A stretch of DNA of 64,000 nucleotides from Nitrososphaerota archaeon (GTDB lineage: Archaea; Thermoproteota; Nitrososphaeria_A; Caldarchaeales; Calditenuaceae): NCBI GenBank assembly GCA_009889515.1, contig WUQR01000139.1:62001-126000 (forward strand). The letters run 5' to 3'. The stretch's first letter is position 1. Each line of letters starts with the position of its first letter. The notes beneath the pieces are model-generated. The model made no database searches. It had not been told where the DNA came from and saw nothing but the letters and a program-made list of their open reading frames with translations. Shown here in pieces: positions 1 to 7,912 of this stretch. Both the position numbers and the translations under genes were made by a program.

Positions 1-957
1 CTCATAGTCTCCACTTAAACTTATGGCTTGGATTATCCTGTCGTGGTTGATTCTGACGTCCTCTCCGGCCTGTGGGGGTAGGCTGAGGAAGATCTGGAAC
101 TGGAACGATTCTCCCTCAAGGACCCGGCTGGGAGCGAATATTTCTAGATCTATGGTCACGGGCAGTATCTCGACTCTTCTGAGGATGAAGACTACGTTCC
201 AATAGTCTGGCAGCGTTACGTCCACTGGGTTGGTGGGTGGGGCTATGAGCCTAGCGGTCGAGACTAGAACCCCGTTCTCCTTGAGGTAGACTCGGAAGGT
301 TCCGGCTGTTGTTCCGAAGGAGAGTGAGATGTTCTCGTTTGATGCTGTTGCCTTATATGTTATGGAGCGTGGATGTATGTCTGCGTCTCCTTGTGGCTGG
401 ATGTCGATGGTGTATTCGTTTCCCCTCTTCATGTTGATGACTGAGACTGTCAAGGTGTAGGGGAAGAGGCCTGCAATTATTCTCCCTTGAAAGAGGTCGA
501 TTGGTGCGGAGCTGAACAGTCTTCCCCTCCCGGTAACAGCTATAAACTGAACCCTTCCAGTGAACCCTCGCGTACAATCGTTAACCTGAACTGTGATGTT
601 CCAGCCTGGGGGTACGTCGACTATCGTGTTTACACAGGGGGTGTCGCCGACTGGTGAGCCGGCCGCCACATTCATCATCCAAATCCTCTCAACCCTTATC
701 AGTAGAGGTGAGGTATTTTTCAGAACCACGCTTATGCTAGGGCTTCCCTGACCTATACCAGACCTTCCCTCAACGAAGAGCTTCAGGTCCTCCGTCTCCC
801 TGTCCACGTCCCTAATCCTTCTAGAGTTCGTCTCGTTGGATAGTAGGCCGTAGAGGCTTGACATGTAGACGTAGAGCGGGATTAGGGTTGTGAAGAATAT
901 CGCTAAGATTATCGCCATCCCAACCATTGTGGAGATTCCGGAGCTACCCCTTCTCAT
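1..957 (-). CDS. Prepilin-like membrane-anchored protein (3' end cut by window edge)
   Basis: An open frame of 319 codons runs from an ATG at 957 off the left edge of the window, so the C-terminus is missing. It begins MRRGSSGISTMVGMAIILA: a short basic leader, a Gly-Ser processing-type junction and a hydrophobic helix of about 22 residues, as in archaeal type IV prepilins. The rest is a predicted extracellular part with a few Cys and many beta-prone stretches, long for a pilin, so it may be a minor pilin, adhesin or membrane-anchored pseudopilin. The start overlaps the end of the upstream pilin-like gene by 14 bases, which points to one operon. I do not recognise the ectodomain. Confidence 0.75.
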   Translation of the reverse strand, partial: MRRGSSGISTMVGMAIILAIFFTTLIPLYVYMSSLYGLLSNETNSRRIRDVDRETEDLKLFVEGRSGIGQGSPSISVVLKNTSPLLIRVERIWMMNVAAGSPVGDTPCVNTIVDVPPGWNITVQVNDCTRGFTGRVQFIAVTGRGRLFSSAPIDLFQGRIIAGLFPYTLTVSVINMKRGNEYTIDIQPQGDADIHPRSITYKATASNENISLSFGTTAGTFRVYLKENGVLVSTARLIAPPTNPVDVTLPDYWNVVFILRRVEILPVTIDLEIFAPSRVLEGESFQFQIFLSLPPQAGEDVRINHDRIIQAISLSGDYE

Positions 958-1414
958 ATCGGGCCACAAGTGCGTACATCGAGTTGCTGGCCGGGTCTTG
1001 CGGGTTGTAGAGGTGTGCCGGGATGTACCAGACCTCGACCACGTATGGAGGTGGGCCGGGGAAGCGCTCGCAGCCTGTCAGAACGGTGGGAGTGTTGTCT
1101 GATGCTCTTACGATCACGCCGGCCACGTTGTGTCTTATTCCGGGTGAGGGAGTGGTCTTCGGGTATATTGTGCAGCTTATAACTGCTACATCGTTTAGGC
1201 CGTGGTTCGATACCCAGACGGCGTTGCTTTGGAGTGAGGCTGCCTCGATGATGAAGAAGCTCCTCTGCTGTGAGACGAGTTTGTCATAGTCTTGGGCCAG
1301 CTTTGTTGACTGGGAGGTTACGTAGCCAAGGGAGAGTCCCCAGAGGGCTAGGCCTACAGTTACGACACCGGCGAAGAGGAGGATCTCGGCCAGGATTACT
1401 GTGTCTCCGCGCAT
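944..1414 (-). CDS. Small prepilin-like protein
   Basis: The ATG at 1414 is chosen because GGAGGGG lies about 10 bases upstream and because the protein then starts MRGDTVILAEILLFAGVV, a short charged leader followed by one hydrophobic helix, as in type IV pilin-like proteins. An in-frame TTG at 1471 would add 19 polar residues in front of the leader and is the alternative (it would be leaderless from the promoter at 1492-1512). The remaining ~120 residues are a predicted extracellular domain with two Cys (around 'ISCTIY' and 'TGCERF') that could form a disulfide. Overlaps the next pilin-like gene by 14 bases. Probably a minor pilin of the pilus encoded at 5.6-9.8 kb; exact role unknown. Confidence 0.7.
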   Translation of the reverse strand: MRGDTVILAEILLFAGVVTVGLALWGLSLGYVTSQSTKLAQDYDKLVSQQRSFFIIEAASLQSNAVWVSNHGLNDVAVISCTIYPKTTPSPGIRHNVAGVIVRASDNTPTVLTGCERFPGPPPYVVEVWYIPAHLYNPQDPASNSMYALVARYEKG

Positions 1415-1491
1415 CCTTCTATGCCCCCTCCGGTAACTGGGGTTTGGGTGGGCGGTCAAGTCCCTCTCCAATTGATTAACAGTTAGACTAG

Positions 1492-1512
1492 CGTGTATAT
1501 ATCTTTTAAATA
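1492..1512 (-). promoter_or_regulatory. Probable TATA promoter of the pilin-like operon
   Basis: Read on the minus strand the site is TTTAAAAGATATATACACG, with two overlapping TATA-like elements. Expected transcription starts are about 1472-1480, just before the in-frame TTG at 1471 and about 60 bases before the preferred ATG at 1414. Confidence 0.5.
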
Positions 1513-1552
1513 AGAGTGGCTATTAGTGCTATGGTGGCTTATTAGTGTTTTT

Positions 1553-2923
1553 CTACTGATTAACTATTAGCTCGGCACCTCGCCCCCCGGATTGGCCATT
1601 GGCTTTGCCTTTCCTGTGAAGGAGCTCTGCCGCTGTGACAGAGGCTATGAGAATTGCCACGGTTATTGTTATGGCTATTATCCCCTCGGCTACCCAGCTG
1701 CCTTGGGATGAGCTGTAGATTAGTGTGAAGAGGAAGTCCCAGTAGGGTAGGCCGAGGTTCATCGTGAATGTTAGAGGGGAGAGGAGTGTGGTGAGGAGGA
1801 TTGGGTAGGTTACTAGGCGGCTGTTGATGCTTTCGCTTCTATTGGCCGGTGGTATTAGTGTGGCTAGGAAGGGGATTAGGGGGTAGAAGTAGTAGGGGTA
1901 GAACTGGCGTATTAGGACGCCCTGTATCGCGCCTCCGCCCCAGCTATAGGTCCAGTAGTTCCTCGGCAATAGGAAGATTGTAAGCATCATGGCTGAGGCC
2001 GCCATCGCTGCTGGGTGGCCAGTGATGTATGGCTTGTTTTTCATTGTTGTGTACATTATGATAGCTAGTAGGACTAGCGGTGCTATTGGGGGAAGTGTGT
2101 TCCAAGCGACTTGGCCCATGCCTAGGTATGCTAGGATGTACCATGGGAGGGATTGGGGGAGGCCTATTACGAAGGGGCCGATGAACGGTGAGAGGGGGAG
2201 GTTATTGAACTGCAAGTGGCCTGTAACGCTTGTCTGTAGGCCGCTGGGCATCCAGAGCCAAGGGCTAAGGGCCAGTGAGGCTGATGGGATTAGGATATAG
2301 GAGACTCCGCTCCTAATGCTTGTCTGCTTGAATATGATGCGGAGGATGGCGTAGATTGTTATGAATATTGCGAATGATAGTTTGGTTAGGACGGCTAGGG
2401 ATGCGAATAGTATTGCTAGGATTGTTGATTTTCTGTCGCCTGTGTTTAGGGTGTAGGCGGTTGAGGTGAGGGCGAAGAGTGTGCCGATGGAGTCTAGGTA
2501 GGATGCGGAGAATTGTATGAGGAATGGGTCGAAGGCTACTAGTGCGGGGGGTATGAGGGAGAGTTTGGGAGAGATTTTTCTTGCGATCATGTAGGCGGGT
2601 ATGGCCGTTAGGGCTGACGCTGTCATCGGTGCGACTAGGCTTGCCTGGATCGGGCCGATGTATTGTCCGAAGGCTTGTGTGGTTAGGCCTGTTAGGAGCA
2701 TGGCGAGGGGTGGGACTCCTACGTTTATCCCGGCTAGGGCTGTTAGGTTCATCGATGTGAGGGCCTCGATGTATGCGAGGCCGAAGACTGTGTAGGTTCC
2801 TGTGTCATAGATTATTATTCCTTGGGTAGCGTACATGGGGTATATCCATACCATGTATCGTATGGCGAAGCCTAGTATGATGATGGCTGCGAGTATGGCT
2901 GCTCTTTTTCTGTCGGTCGACAT
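1553..2923 (-). CDS. GT-C-fold membrane glycosyltransferase (GT39/PMT-like)
   Basis: 456 residues, with about eleven hydrophobic segments spread over the whole length and a polar C-terminal tail. The first periplasmic-side loop carries an acidic residue in 'YDTGTYTVFGLA', where GT-C enzymes using dolichyl-phosphate sugars keep their catalytic Asp. The fold type and length fit the dolichyl-phosphate-mannose protein mannosyltransferase / GT39-like group that glycosylates extracellular proteins or lipid-linked sugars in archaea. It lies between pilin-like genes and other glycan genes, so the pilins or S-layer are plausible acceptors (inference). ATG start at 2923. Substrate not determinable from sequence. 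Confidence 0.65.
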   Translation of the reverse strand: MSTDRKRAAILAAIIILGFAIRYMVWIYPMYATQGIIIYDTGTYTVFGLAYIEALTSMNLTALAGINVGVPPLAMLLTGLTTQAFGQYIGPIQASLVAPMTASALTAIPAYMIARKISPKLSLIPPALVAFDPFLIQFSASYLDSIGTLFALTSTAYTLNTGDRKSTILAILFASLAVLTKLSFAIFITIYAILRIIFKQTSIRSGVSYILIPSASLALSPWLWMPSGLQTSVTGHLQFNNLPLSPFIGPFVIGLPQSLPWYILAYLGMGQVAWNTLPPIAPLVLLAIIMYTTMKNKPYITGHPAAMAASAMMLTIFLLPRNYWTYSWGGGAIQGVLIRQFYPYYFYPLIPFLATLIPPANRSESINSRLVTYPILLTTLLSPLTFTMNLGLPYWDFLFTLIYSSSQGSWVAEGIIAITITVAILIASVTAAELLHRKGKANGQSGGRGAELIVNQ

Positions 2924-3032
2924 CCGTTTGTTATGGAATACCCGTGTATTGGGTATAAATTCCTAGCGGCTTGTTTAGGGCTGGGTGTTTTGAAGAGATA
3001 TATGGATGGGATGGGCTGGGGTTGGTTAACTG

Positions 3033-3407
3033 GTGGGGGGAGTGGGTTTGGCTGCCACGCACTGGTATCTGGGGTTTTTGGTTGCTGTGCTGGTGGGTTT
3101 GAATACGCTGTTCTGGGGGCTGACTTTGAGGGAGGTAGGCCAGCCTGAGGCCTCTCTGAAATTCTTCCTTACCCTCTTCTTGAACCGGTGGTTTATACTG
3201 GCAATGCTTACAGGCTTCTCAGTTGCTGTGCTGAGCTACTGGGTCTACAGCTACATGGGGGTCATGCTAGGCCGATTCTTCCTATCAATGTCCATAGCCT
3301 CAATAGTGCTGGTTGGCTATTTTCTGCTGAGGGAAGTCGTAACTATACAGCAGTGGGTCGGCGTCGTACTGATAATTATTGGCGTTCTATTGGTGGGACG
3401 GATCTAA
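3033..3407 (+). CDS. Small EamA/DMT-family membrane protein
   Basis: 124 residues with four hydrophobic helices, matching half of a ten-helix EamA transporter (or one ArnE/ArnF-like unit): short loops, 'LGRFFLSMS' between helices and a final helix followed by a basic residue. Half-size EamA proteins usually act as dimers, or heterodimers with a neighbour, exporting small molecules or flipping lipid-linked sugars; no partner is adjacent. The start is GTG 3033 or, with a G-rich stretch just upstream, GTG 3042. The surrounding glycan genes make a lipid-linked sugar flippase possible, but that is inference. Confidence 0.6.
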   Translation: MGGVGLAATHWYLGFLVAVLVGLNTLFWGLTLREVGQPEASLKFFLTLFLNRWFILAMLTGFSVAVLSYWVYSYMGVMLGRFFLSMSIASIVLVGYFLLREVVTIQQWVGVVLIIIGVLLVGRI

Positions 3408-3558
3408 ACCTTCTATCTAACTAGTGTCGTCGTCTTACCTTAGGATTTACCGCAGCATAGAGTAGTGATAATATTTTAAACCTCAGCGTGATTGTTCAGT
3501 ATGTTGATGGAAACACATAAGCATTGCATAGTTTATAACAGCTTAAGGAGGAATCCAA

Positions 3559-3687
3559 ATGAGCCTATTCATAGTAATAGCTTACACGAGAAAAAAATGC
3601 TATTGTTGGAGAGGAGTGGTGAGCTTGCACAGAGGGAAGTTCGGATACATGCTCCAATTTTTAGGTAGGGTCGAGGATGGGAAATGA
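3559..3687 (+). CDS. Unrecognised 42-residue ORF with strong ribosome site, upstream of FkbM gene
   Basis: An ATG at 3559 follows TAAGGAGGA by six bases, one of the best Shine-Dalgarno sequences in the window, where most genes look leaderless. The peptide is basic, starts MSLFIVIAYTRKKCYCW and has two Cys spaced CYC. It stops (TGA 3685-3687) three bases before the ATG of the methyltransferase gene, so the two are probably cotranslated from an mRNA starting near a TATA-like box at 3467-3484. I recognise no family. It could be a small protein, a leader peptide governing the next gene, or the remnant of a longer gene. Confidence 0.45.
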   Translation: MSLFIVIAYTRKKCYCWRGVVSLHRGKFGYMLQFLGRVEDGK

Positions 3688-3690
3688 AGC

Positions 3691-4449
3691 ATGGTTAGAT
3701 TAAAAGGGGAAACAAGTCTTTTAAGACTTTTTGAAAAGGCCTTCTGGACTATTCCTTTCAAGCTTTTTCCATCAACGCCTTTCTGGGTTCATGCAGATGA
3801 TATATGGTTTGCATGCAGTCTTAAGCGCCCTCATGATGTCTTGAGTCCGTTGGCCGTTTATGAAAAAACTTTAATGACGCTTGTTTTGAATAGTCTAGGT
3901 CCAGGTTCTAGGTTTCTTGATATTGGAGCGCATTTAGGGGGATATATGTTGAGAGCAGCAGCCAAGGTTGGAAGTGAGGGGCTGGTTGTTGGGGTAGAGC
4001 CTGACCCATTAAACTATTACTGCTTGCTTGCGTCGATAGAGCGTAATGGGTTTAGCAACACCTTACTTATCAACACTGCGATTGACAGAGAGTCCGGGTT
4101 CGTCGATTTTTACGTTGAACCTAAAGGTGACATTTCTGGTTTGTATAGGGGTGATGCTTGGAGTAAGAGAATTCGGGTAGAAGCTATCACGTTGGGTGCT
4201 CTGTTAAGGAGGTTAGGGGTTGTTTTCGATTGGATTAAGATAGATATTGAAGGTGTTGAATCTTACTTGTTGAATGATTTATCAAAGTTTAGAGAGTTTT
4301 GGAGGCTGGTAATTGTGGAGGTGCATGAGAAGGCGGTTGGAAAAATTTGTGGGTGCAGCTTTTGCAGAAAAGCATCGGAGCTTCAACTAGATATAACTAC
4401 GGTTTTAGAAAGCCGAAGAGGCCATCATGTGTTGTTAAAAAATGTGTAA
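3691..4449 (+). CDS. FkbM-family SAM-dependent methyltransferase
   Basis: 252 residues. The SAM-binding glycine loop is seen at about residues 75-84 (FLDIGAHLGG), followed by the acidic ribose-binding 'GVEPDP' near 101-106 and the FkbM hallmark 'IKIDIEGVE' near 188-196. FkbM enzymes O-methylate sugars or polyketides; in archaeal glycan clusters they usually methylate exopolysaccharide or N-glycan sugars. A short Cys-rich patch near the C-terminus (CGCSFC) is unusual and could bind metal. Base composition is clearly more AT-rich than in the pilus genes around it, which suggests later acquisition. Starts three bases after the 42-residue ORF. Confidence 0.85.
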   Translation: MVRLKGETSLLRLFEKAFWTIPFKLFPSTPFWVHADDIWFACSLKRPHDVLSPLAVYEKTLMTLVLNSLGPGSRFLDIGAHLGGYMLRAAAKVGSEGLVVGVEPDPLNYYCLLASIERNGFSNTLLINTAIDRESGFVDFYVEPKGDISGLYRGDAWSKRIRVEAITLGALLRRLGVVFDWIKIDIEGVESYLLNDLSKFREFWRLVIVEVHEKAVGKICGCSFCRKASELQLDITTVLESRRGHHVLLKNV

Positions 4450-4531
4450 ATATAGGAATTTTAGCCTCACCCTTTGCTTTGTACTTTCCATCTATATTCA
4501 GTATAACTGGTTGTACTGATCGTCTGTAGAG

Positions 4532-4547
4532 CAGTTGTATACGACTG
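4532..4547. repeat. 16-base near-palindrome between convergent genes
   Basis: CAGTTGTATACGACTG pairs with itself at 7 of 8 positions per arm around a central GTATAC. It sits between the convergent FkbM and GT2 genes, so it could be a protein-binding site or transcript end. Function unknown. Confidence 0.35.
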
Positions 4548-4612
4548 TTACGTTATTCTATTAGGTTTTCTCGCTCATACTGACTATCATTGTGTTTATT
4601 TTTGGGTGCACT

Positions 4613-5524
4613 TCAGACTGCGGGGTTCTGTATCGGTCTTTTCATCCCATATGTGTGCCATTTTATGTATTCTTTTAGTCTTTTTTCTTTCCTCAAGTCT
4701 GCGAATGCTGCGAGCCTTGCGGCTATTTCTATCATGGCTGCGGGTATCAGCCATGTTATCCTAGATGGTTTTCTGATTATTGCCAGTAGTGTCGCGACCG
4801 CTAGTATGTCTGGCTGCATGCTGGGTGCTGTGGACTTTCCGAGCTGGAGGTGTCCTAGTATCATGCGTTTTCTTCTGGTGAAGAGGTGTTTTATCGATGT
4901 TGATGCGTCAAAATATACTACGCTCTCTTCTAAAAATAAATGTTGTTTTCCACTTTTATGAATTGCTTTGCCGATGTACTCATCGTCGTTGATAATGTTC
5001 AACGGATTGTTGATGCTCTCGAGCTTAACCCCATACATCACTGCTCCTAGGTGGACTGGGCGGTTTAGGCGTTGCTGTAGTGATTTTCCAATGGCCAGTA
5101 TGCTCCACATGAGCTCGTCTATTTTATATGCGGGGCCTACTCCCAGTGGTATTTGTAGTGCGGAGACGGCTCCTACGACCGGCGACTCGAGATGTTGGTA
5201 TAATTTGGTAATGCTTCCCGGTGTGGGTACCGCATCTGCATCTATCCCTATTATTGCGTCATAACCGTGAGTCTTTGCATAGTCTATTGCCCTGCTTAGG
5301 GCTGCCGCTTTTCCACGCCTCTCAGGATTTCTTACTACAATGGCTCCATGCTTCTCTGCGATCTGTGATGTTTTGTCTTCGCTTCCGTCATCCACTACTA
5401 GGACCTCGAAGCCCTCCTTGACCGCGCGGGATACCGGCGTAGCTATGCTTCTCTCCTCATTGTAGGCGCAGATGACGACCAGTGCTCGGAGGCGCCCGAC
5501 CCTGCTTAAAGACACCCCCTCCAA
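4613..5524 (-). CDS. Glycosyltransferase family 2
   Basis: 303 residues with a GT-A fold signature: 'VVICAYNEER' at 16-25, 'LVVDDGSEDKT' at 42-52 and the metal-binding DAD at 95-97 (GIDADAVP). The N-terminal two thirds is the nucleotide-sugar transferase domain. The C-terminal third has one or two hydrophobic stretches (about 240-275) and a basic tail, consistent with membrane association. Such enzymes extend lipid-linked glycans. The start is TTG 5524, or GTG 5515; a TATA-like TTTATGA about 25 bases upstream supports a leaderless TTG. Likely works with the FkbM and GT-C genes nearby on surface glycans. Confidence 0.8.
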   Translation of the reverse strand: MEGVSLSRVGRLRALVVICAYNEERSIATPVSRAVKEGFEVLVVDDGSEDKTSQIAEKHGAIVVRNPERRGKAAALSRAIDYAKTHGYDAIIGIDADAVPTPGSITKLYQHLESPVVGAVSALQIPLGVGPAYKIDELMWSILAIGKSLQQRLNRPVHLGAVMYGVKLESINNPLNIINDDEYIGKAIHKSGKQHLFLEESVVYFDASTSIKHLFTRRKRMILGHLQLGKSTAPSMQPDILAVATLLAIIRKPSRITWLIPAAMIEIAARLAAFADLRKEKRLKEYIKWHTYGMKRPIQNPAV

Positions 5525-5613
5525 AAATTCTGTGCCGCATCAGTCATAAACATTACATCTTAGATAGATGGTGCTGGCTGTCGTGGTAAAACAATAAAAA
5601 TATGCGGGTAGTT

Positions 5614-6015
5614 TTACGGTACTAGGACTGCTACTGGGTAGGTCTTGCCGCTGGTCGTGTGTAGCGCTATCTCGTTAGTTATTCCGCCTGTCCTAACACA
5701 GGTAGCGCCTGGCGGTATGTTAAACGAGACTGTACCTCCTACCGACAGCTGGTTGCTCAGTCCTGTATTGCAGGGTAGTCCGTTTACTAGTATCATGTCT
5801 ATTACTGCTGGGCTCGAGCCTGAGTTCTTAGCAATCACCACTACTTGACTGCCGTTCCAATAGGCTGTCTGTATCTCGATTTTCTCGAACCTAGTGAAGA
5901 CTCCGACGAGCCCCGATGCCCAGAAGGCCACCGCAATCGCTATAACAATCGCCACAGCGACTAGGATCACCGTTGCGACAACCGGGCTTATACCCGCCTT
6001 CCTCCGAACCATCAT
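5614..6015 (-). CDS. Archaeal type IV pilin
   Basis: With ATG 6015 (or 6012) the protein starts MMVRRKAGISPVVATVILVA, the classic archaeal pilin N-terminus (DUF1628/archaeal type IV pilin): basic leader, cleavage after Ala-Gly, then a Val/Ile/Ala-rich helix that packs the filament core. The mature domain is short (about 110 residues) with two Cys that may form a disulfide. A TATA box lies 25-35 bases upstream of this ATG, which argues against longer upstream starts. It is divergent from the membrane platform gene, as expected of a major pilin whose expression is set separately. Confidence 0.88.
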   Translation of the reverse strand: MMVRRKAGISPVVATVILVAVAIVIAIAVAFWASGLVGVFTRFEKIEIQTAYWNGSQVVVIAKNSGSSPAVIDMILVNGLPCNTGLSNQLSVGGTVSFNIPPGATCVRTGGITNEIALHTTSGKTYPVAVLVP

Positions 6016-6038
6016 TACGTTGAATCTGAAGTCTCCCC

Positions 6039-6050
6039 CATATATGTATT
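6039..6050 (-). promoter_or_regulatory. TATA box of the pilin gene
   Basis: Minus-strand ATACATATATGG, 25-35 bases upstream of the pilin ATG at 6015; predicts a leaderless or nearly leaderless mRNA. Confidence 0.55.
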
Positions 6051-6101
6051 GCGTCCGCCGTCTTCCAGTGGAAAATCCCGGTGTATTTCCATAAAACAAC
6101 T

Positions 6102-6112
6102 CTTATATATGG
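6102..6112 (+). promoter_or_regulatory. TATA box of the pilus platform gene
   Basis: CTTATATATGG, about 25 bases before the start region of the gene at 6137. With the box at 6039-6050 it forms a compact divergent promoter pair. Confidence 0.55.
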
Positions 6113-6136
6113 TGTGCGGGGGAATAGTCTATAGTC

Positions 6137-7912
6137 ATGGGCTTCTCAGAGAGCTTCACAAGCTTCTCCTACTCAAACTTTAGGAGCCTCGGAACCCTCC
6201 TACTGAGAATCGCGCCCAGCATCCCCTCAAAACTCGAGAGCGCCGGGAAACGGATATACCCCGAGGTCTTCACCTCCATTGTAGCCGCCGCCACAGTCAT
6301 ATCAGCAGCCATCTCCATCCCCCTAGCAGTCTTCACATACATGCTCACCGGCAGCCTATTGGCCCTAGGCCTCATAGGCTCAATACCGGTAATCACCCTA
6401 GGCCTCGGCCTGGCTTGGCCATACATGGCGGCCTCCTCAGCGGCAACACTCTTCGAGAGCGAAGTCCCCTACGCCGCAGCCTACTTAGCAGTCATGTCCA
6501 CAGGCGGAATCCCACCCTACAAGAGCCTATCAAGACTGGCCCAGAGCCAGCTAATGCCCAACATAGCCAAGGCAGCCAAACTCGCAGACCTAAACGTCAA
6601 AGTAGGCGGACTAGACCCAGTCTCAGCAATCGAGAAAATGGCCAAAGGCCTCCCAAGCAAAGAATACCGAGACCTCCTAATGGGCTACGCCTCAACAATA
6701 AGAAGCGGAGGCGACGTCGTCCACTTCCTCATCAGGAAGACCGAGCAGATCTTCACGTCTAGGATGGGTAAGATGAGGATAGTCGGCGAGAGGATGGGGA
6801 TGCTGATGGAGGGGTACGCAGCAATAACAATGATGCTCTCACTAGTCCTCTTCACAATCTACATAGTCTCAAGAGCCCTCCCGACAGAATTCCTCATAAT
6901 GCCTTCAGAACAATTCGCCATGATAGCCTACCTATTCCTACCACTCATGTCAATCTTCTTCCTCTACCTTGCGGACATTAGCCAGCCCAAATACCCGATA
7001 AGAGACCCGCGACCCATGAAGGTCCTATACCTCACAATGCCCGCCGCCTTCACATTCCTCGCACTATTCACAATACCCTTCTTCCTCACAGACCTCCAAT
7101 ACATAACACCATTCGACATAACCTCCTCCATAATAGTCCAGATCAGAACAATGATGGGCATAGAGGCAGGCTACGAATCCTCAATAGCCCTCATCCTCTT
7201 CTCCATAATACTCTTCACACCAGCCGCGGTCGCATACCAGAAATACGGCTCCGAAAACTTCTCAGTTGTCCACGGCCTCACACTCTTCCTCCGAGACATC
7301 ACAGAGGTCAGAAAAACAGGCCTAAGCCCCGAGAGATGCATAATCGACCTCTCAAGAAACCCATACGGCGCCTTCAGCAAACACCTCAAGATAATGGCAC
7401 GACAGATAGGCTGGGGCATGCCCCTCAGAAAGATCTACGAAGACTTCGCAAAACGAACCTATGGATGGCTAGAAAGAGCAGGAGTCTTCATACTGATAGA
7501 CGCGATAGACGTCGGAGGAGGAGCCCCCGAGACCTTCGAAGTCCTAGCATCCTTCTCAGAAGACTTGGAAGAAATTGAGAGGCAGAAACGCGCAACGCTA
7601 AAGCCGCTCATGATAATCCCCTACCTAACAGCAGTCCTACTCATAGTCGTCGTTGTCATACTGGTCTCGTTCATGAAGGGCCTGCTAAAACTAGCGCGCC
7701 TAAGCATCTCCTCCGCAGAGTTCATACACTTCTTCCTACCCCCCGTCATAATCATAGCCGTCATAAGCGGACTTGTAGCCGGAAAAGTATCAGGCTCAAC
7801 CATAGCAGGAGGATTCAAACACGCAGTAATAATGGCCGCAATATCGCTAGTCGCAATATGGCTCTCGGGAAACATAACAGTGGGGCTATTCGAGCTCCAG
7901 ACTACTCCATAA
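6137..7912 (+). CDS. Type II/IV secretion system F-type membrane platform protein (TadC/ArlJ-like)
   Basis: 591 residues with the duplicated architecture typical of archaeal pilus platforms: two T2SSF cytoplasmic helical domains (about residues 115-225 and 385-500), each followed by paired transmembrane helices, plus membrane helices near the N-terminus (about 50-100) and mid-protein (275-385). Both F domains keep the Gly-rich turns ('STGGIPPYKSL' and 'IDVGGGAPETF'). It anchors the assembly ATPase and passes pilins into the filament. Its gene converges on the ATPase gene and overlaps it by 11 bases, so the two are neighbours but not co-transcribed. Archaellum versus adhesive pilus cannot be settled, but no archaellin or arlH-type operon is present. 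Confidence 0.9.
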   Translation: MGFSESFTSFSYSNFRSLGTLLLRIAPSIPSKLESAGKRIYPEVFTSIVAAATVISAAISIPLAVFTYMLTGSLLALGLIGSIPVITLGLGLAWPYMAASSAATLFESEVPYAAAYLAVMSTGGIPPYKSLSRLAQSQLMPNIAKAAKLADLNVKVGGLDPVSAIEKMAKGLPSKEYRDLLMGYASTIRSGGDVVHFLIRKTEQIFTSRMGKMRIVGERMGMLMEGYAAITMMLSLVLFTIYIVSRALPTEFLIMPSEQFAMIAYLFLPLMSIFFLYLADISQPKYPIRDPRPMKVLYLTMPAAFTFLALFTIPFFLTDLQYITPFDITSSIIVQIRTMMGIEAGYESSIALILFSIILFTPAAVAYQKYGSENFSVVHGLTLFLRDITEVRKTGLSPERCIIDLSRNPYGAFSKHLKIMARQIGWGMPLRKIYEDFAKRTYGWLERAGVFILIDAIDVGGGAPETFEVLASFSEDLEEIERQKRATLKPLMIIPYLTAVLLIVVVVILVSFMKGLLKLARLSISSAEFIHFFLPPVIIIAVISGLVAGKVSGSTIAGGFKHAVIMAAISLVAIWLSGNITVGLFELQTTP

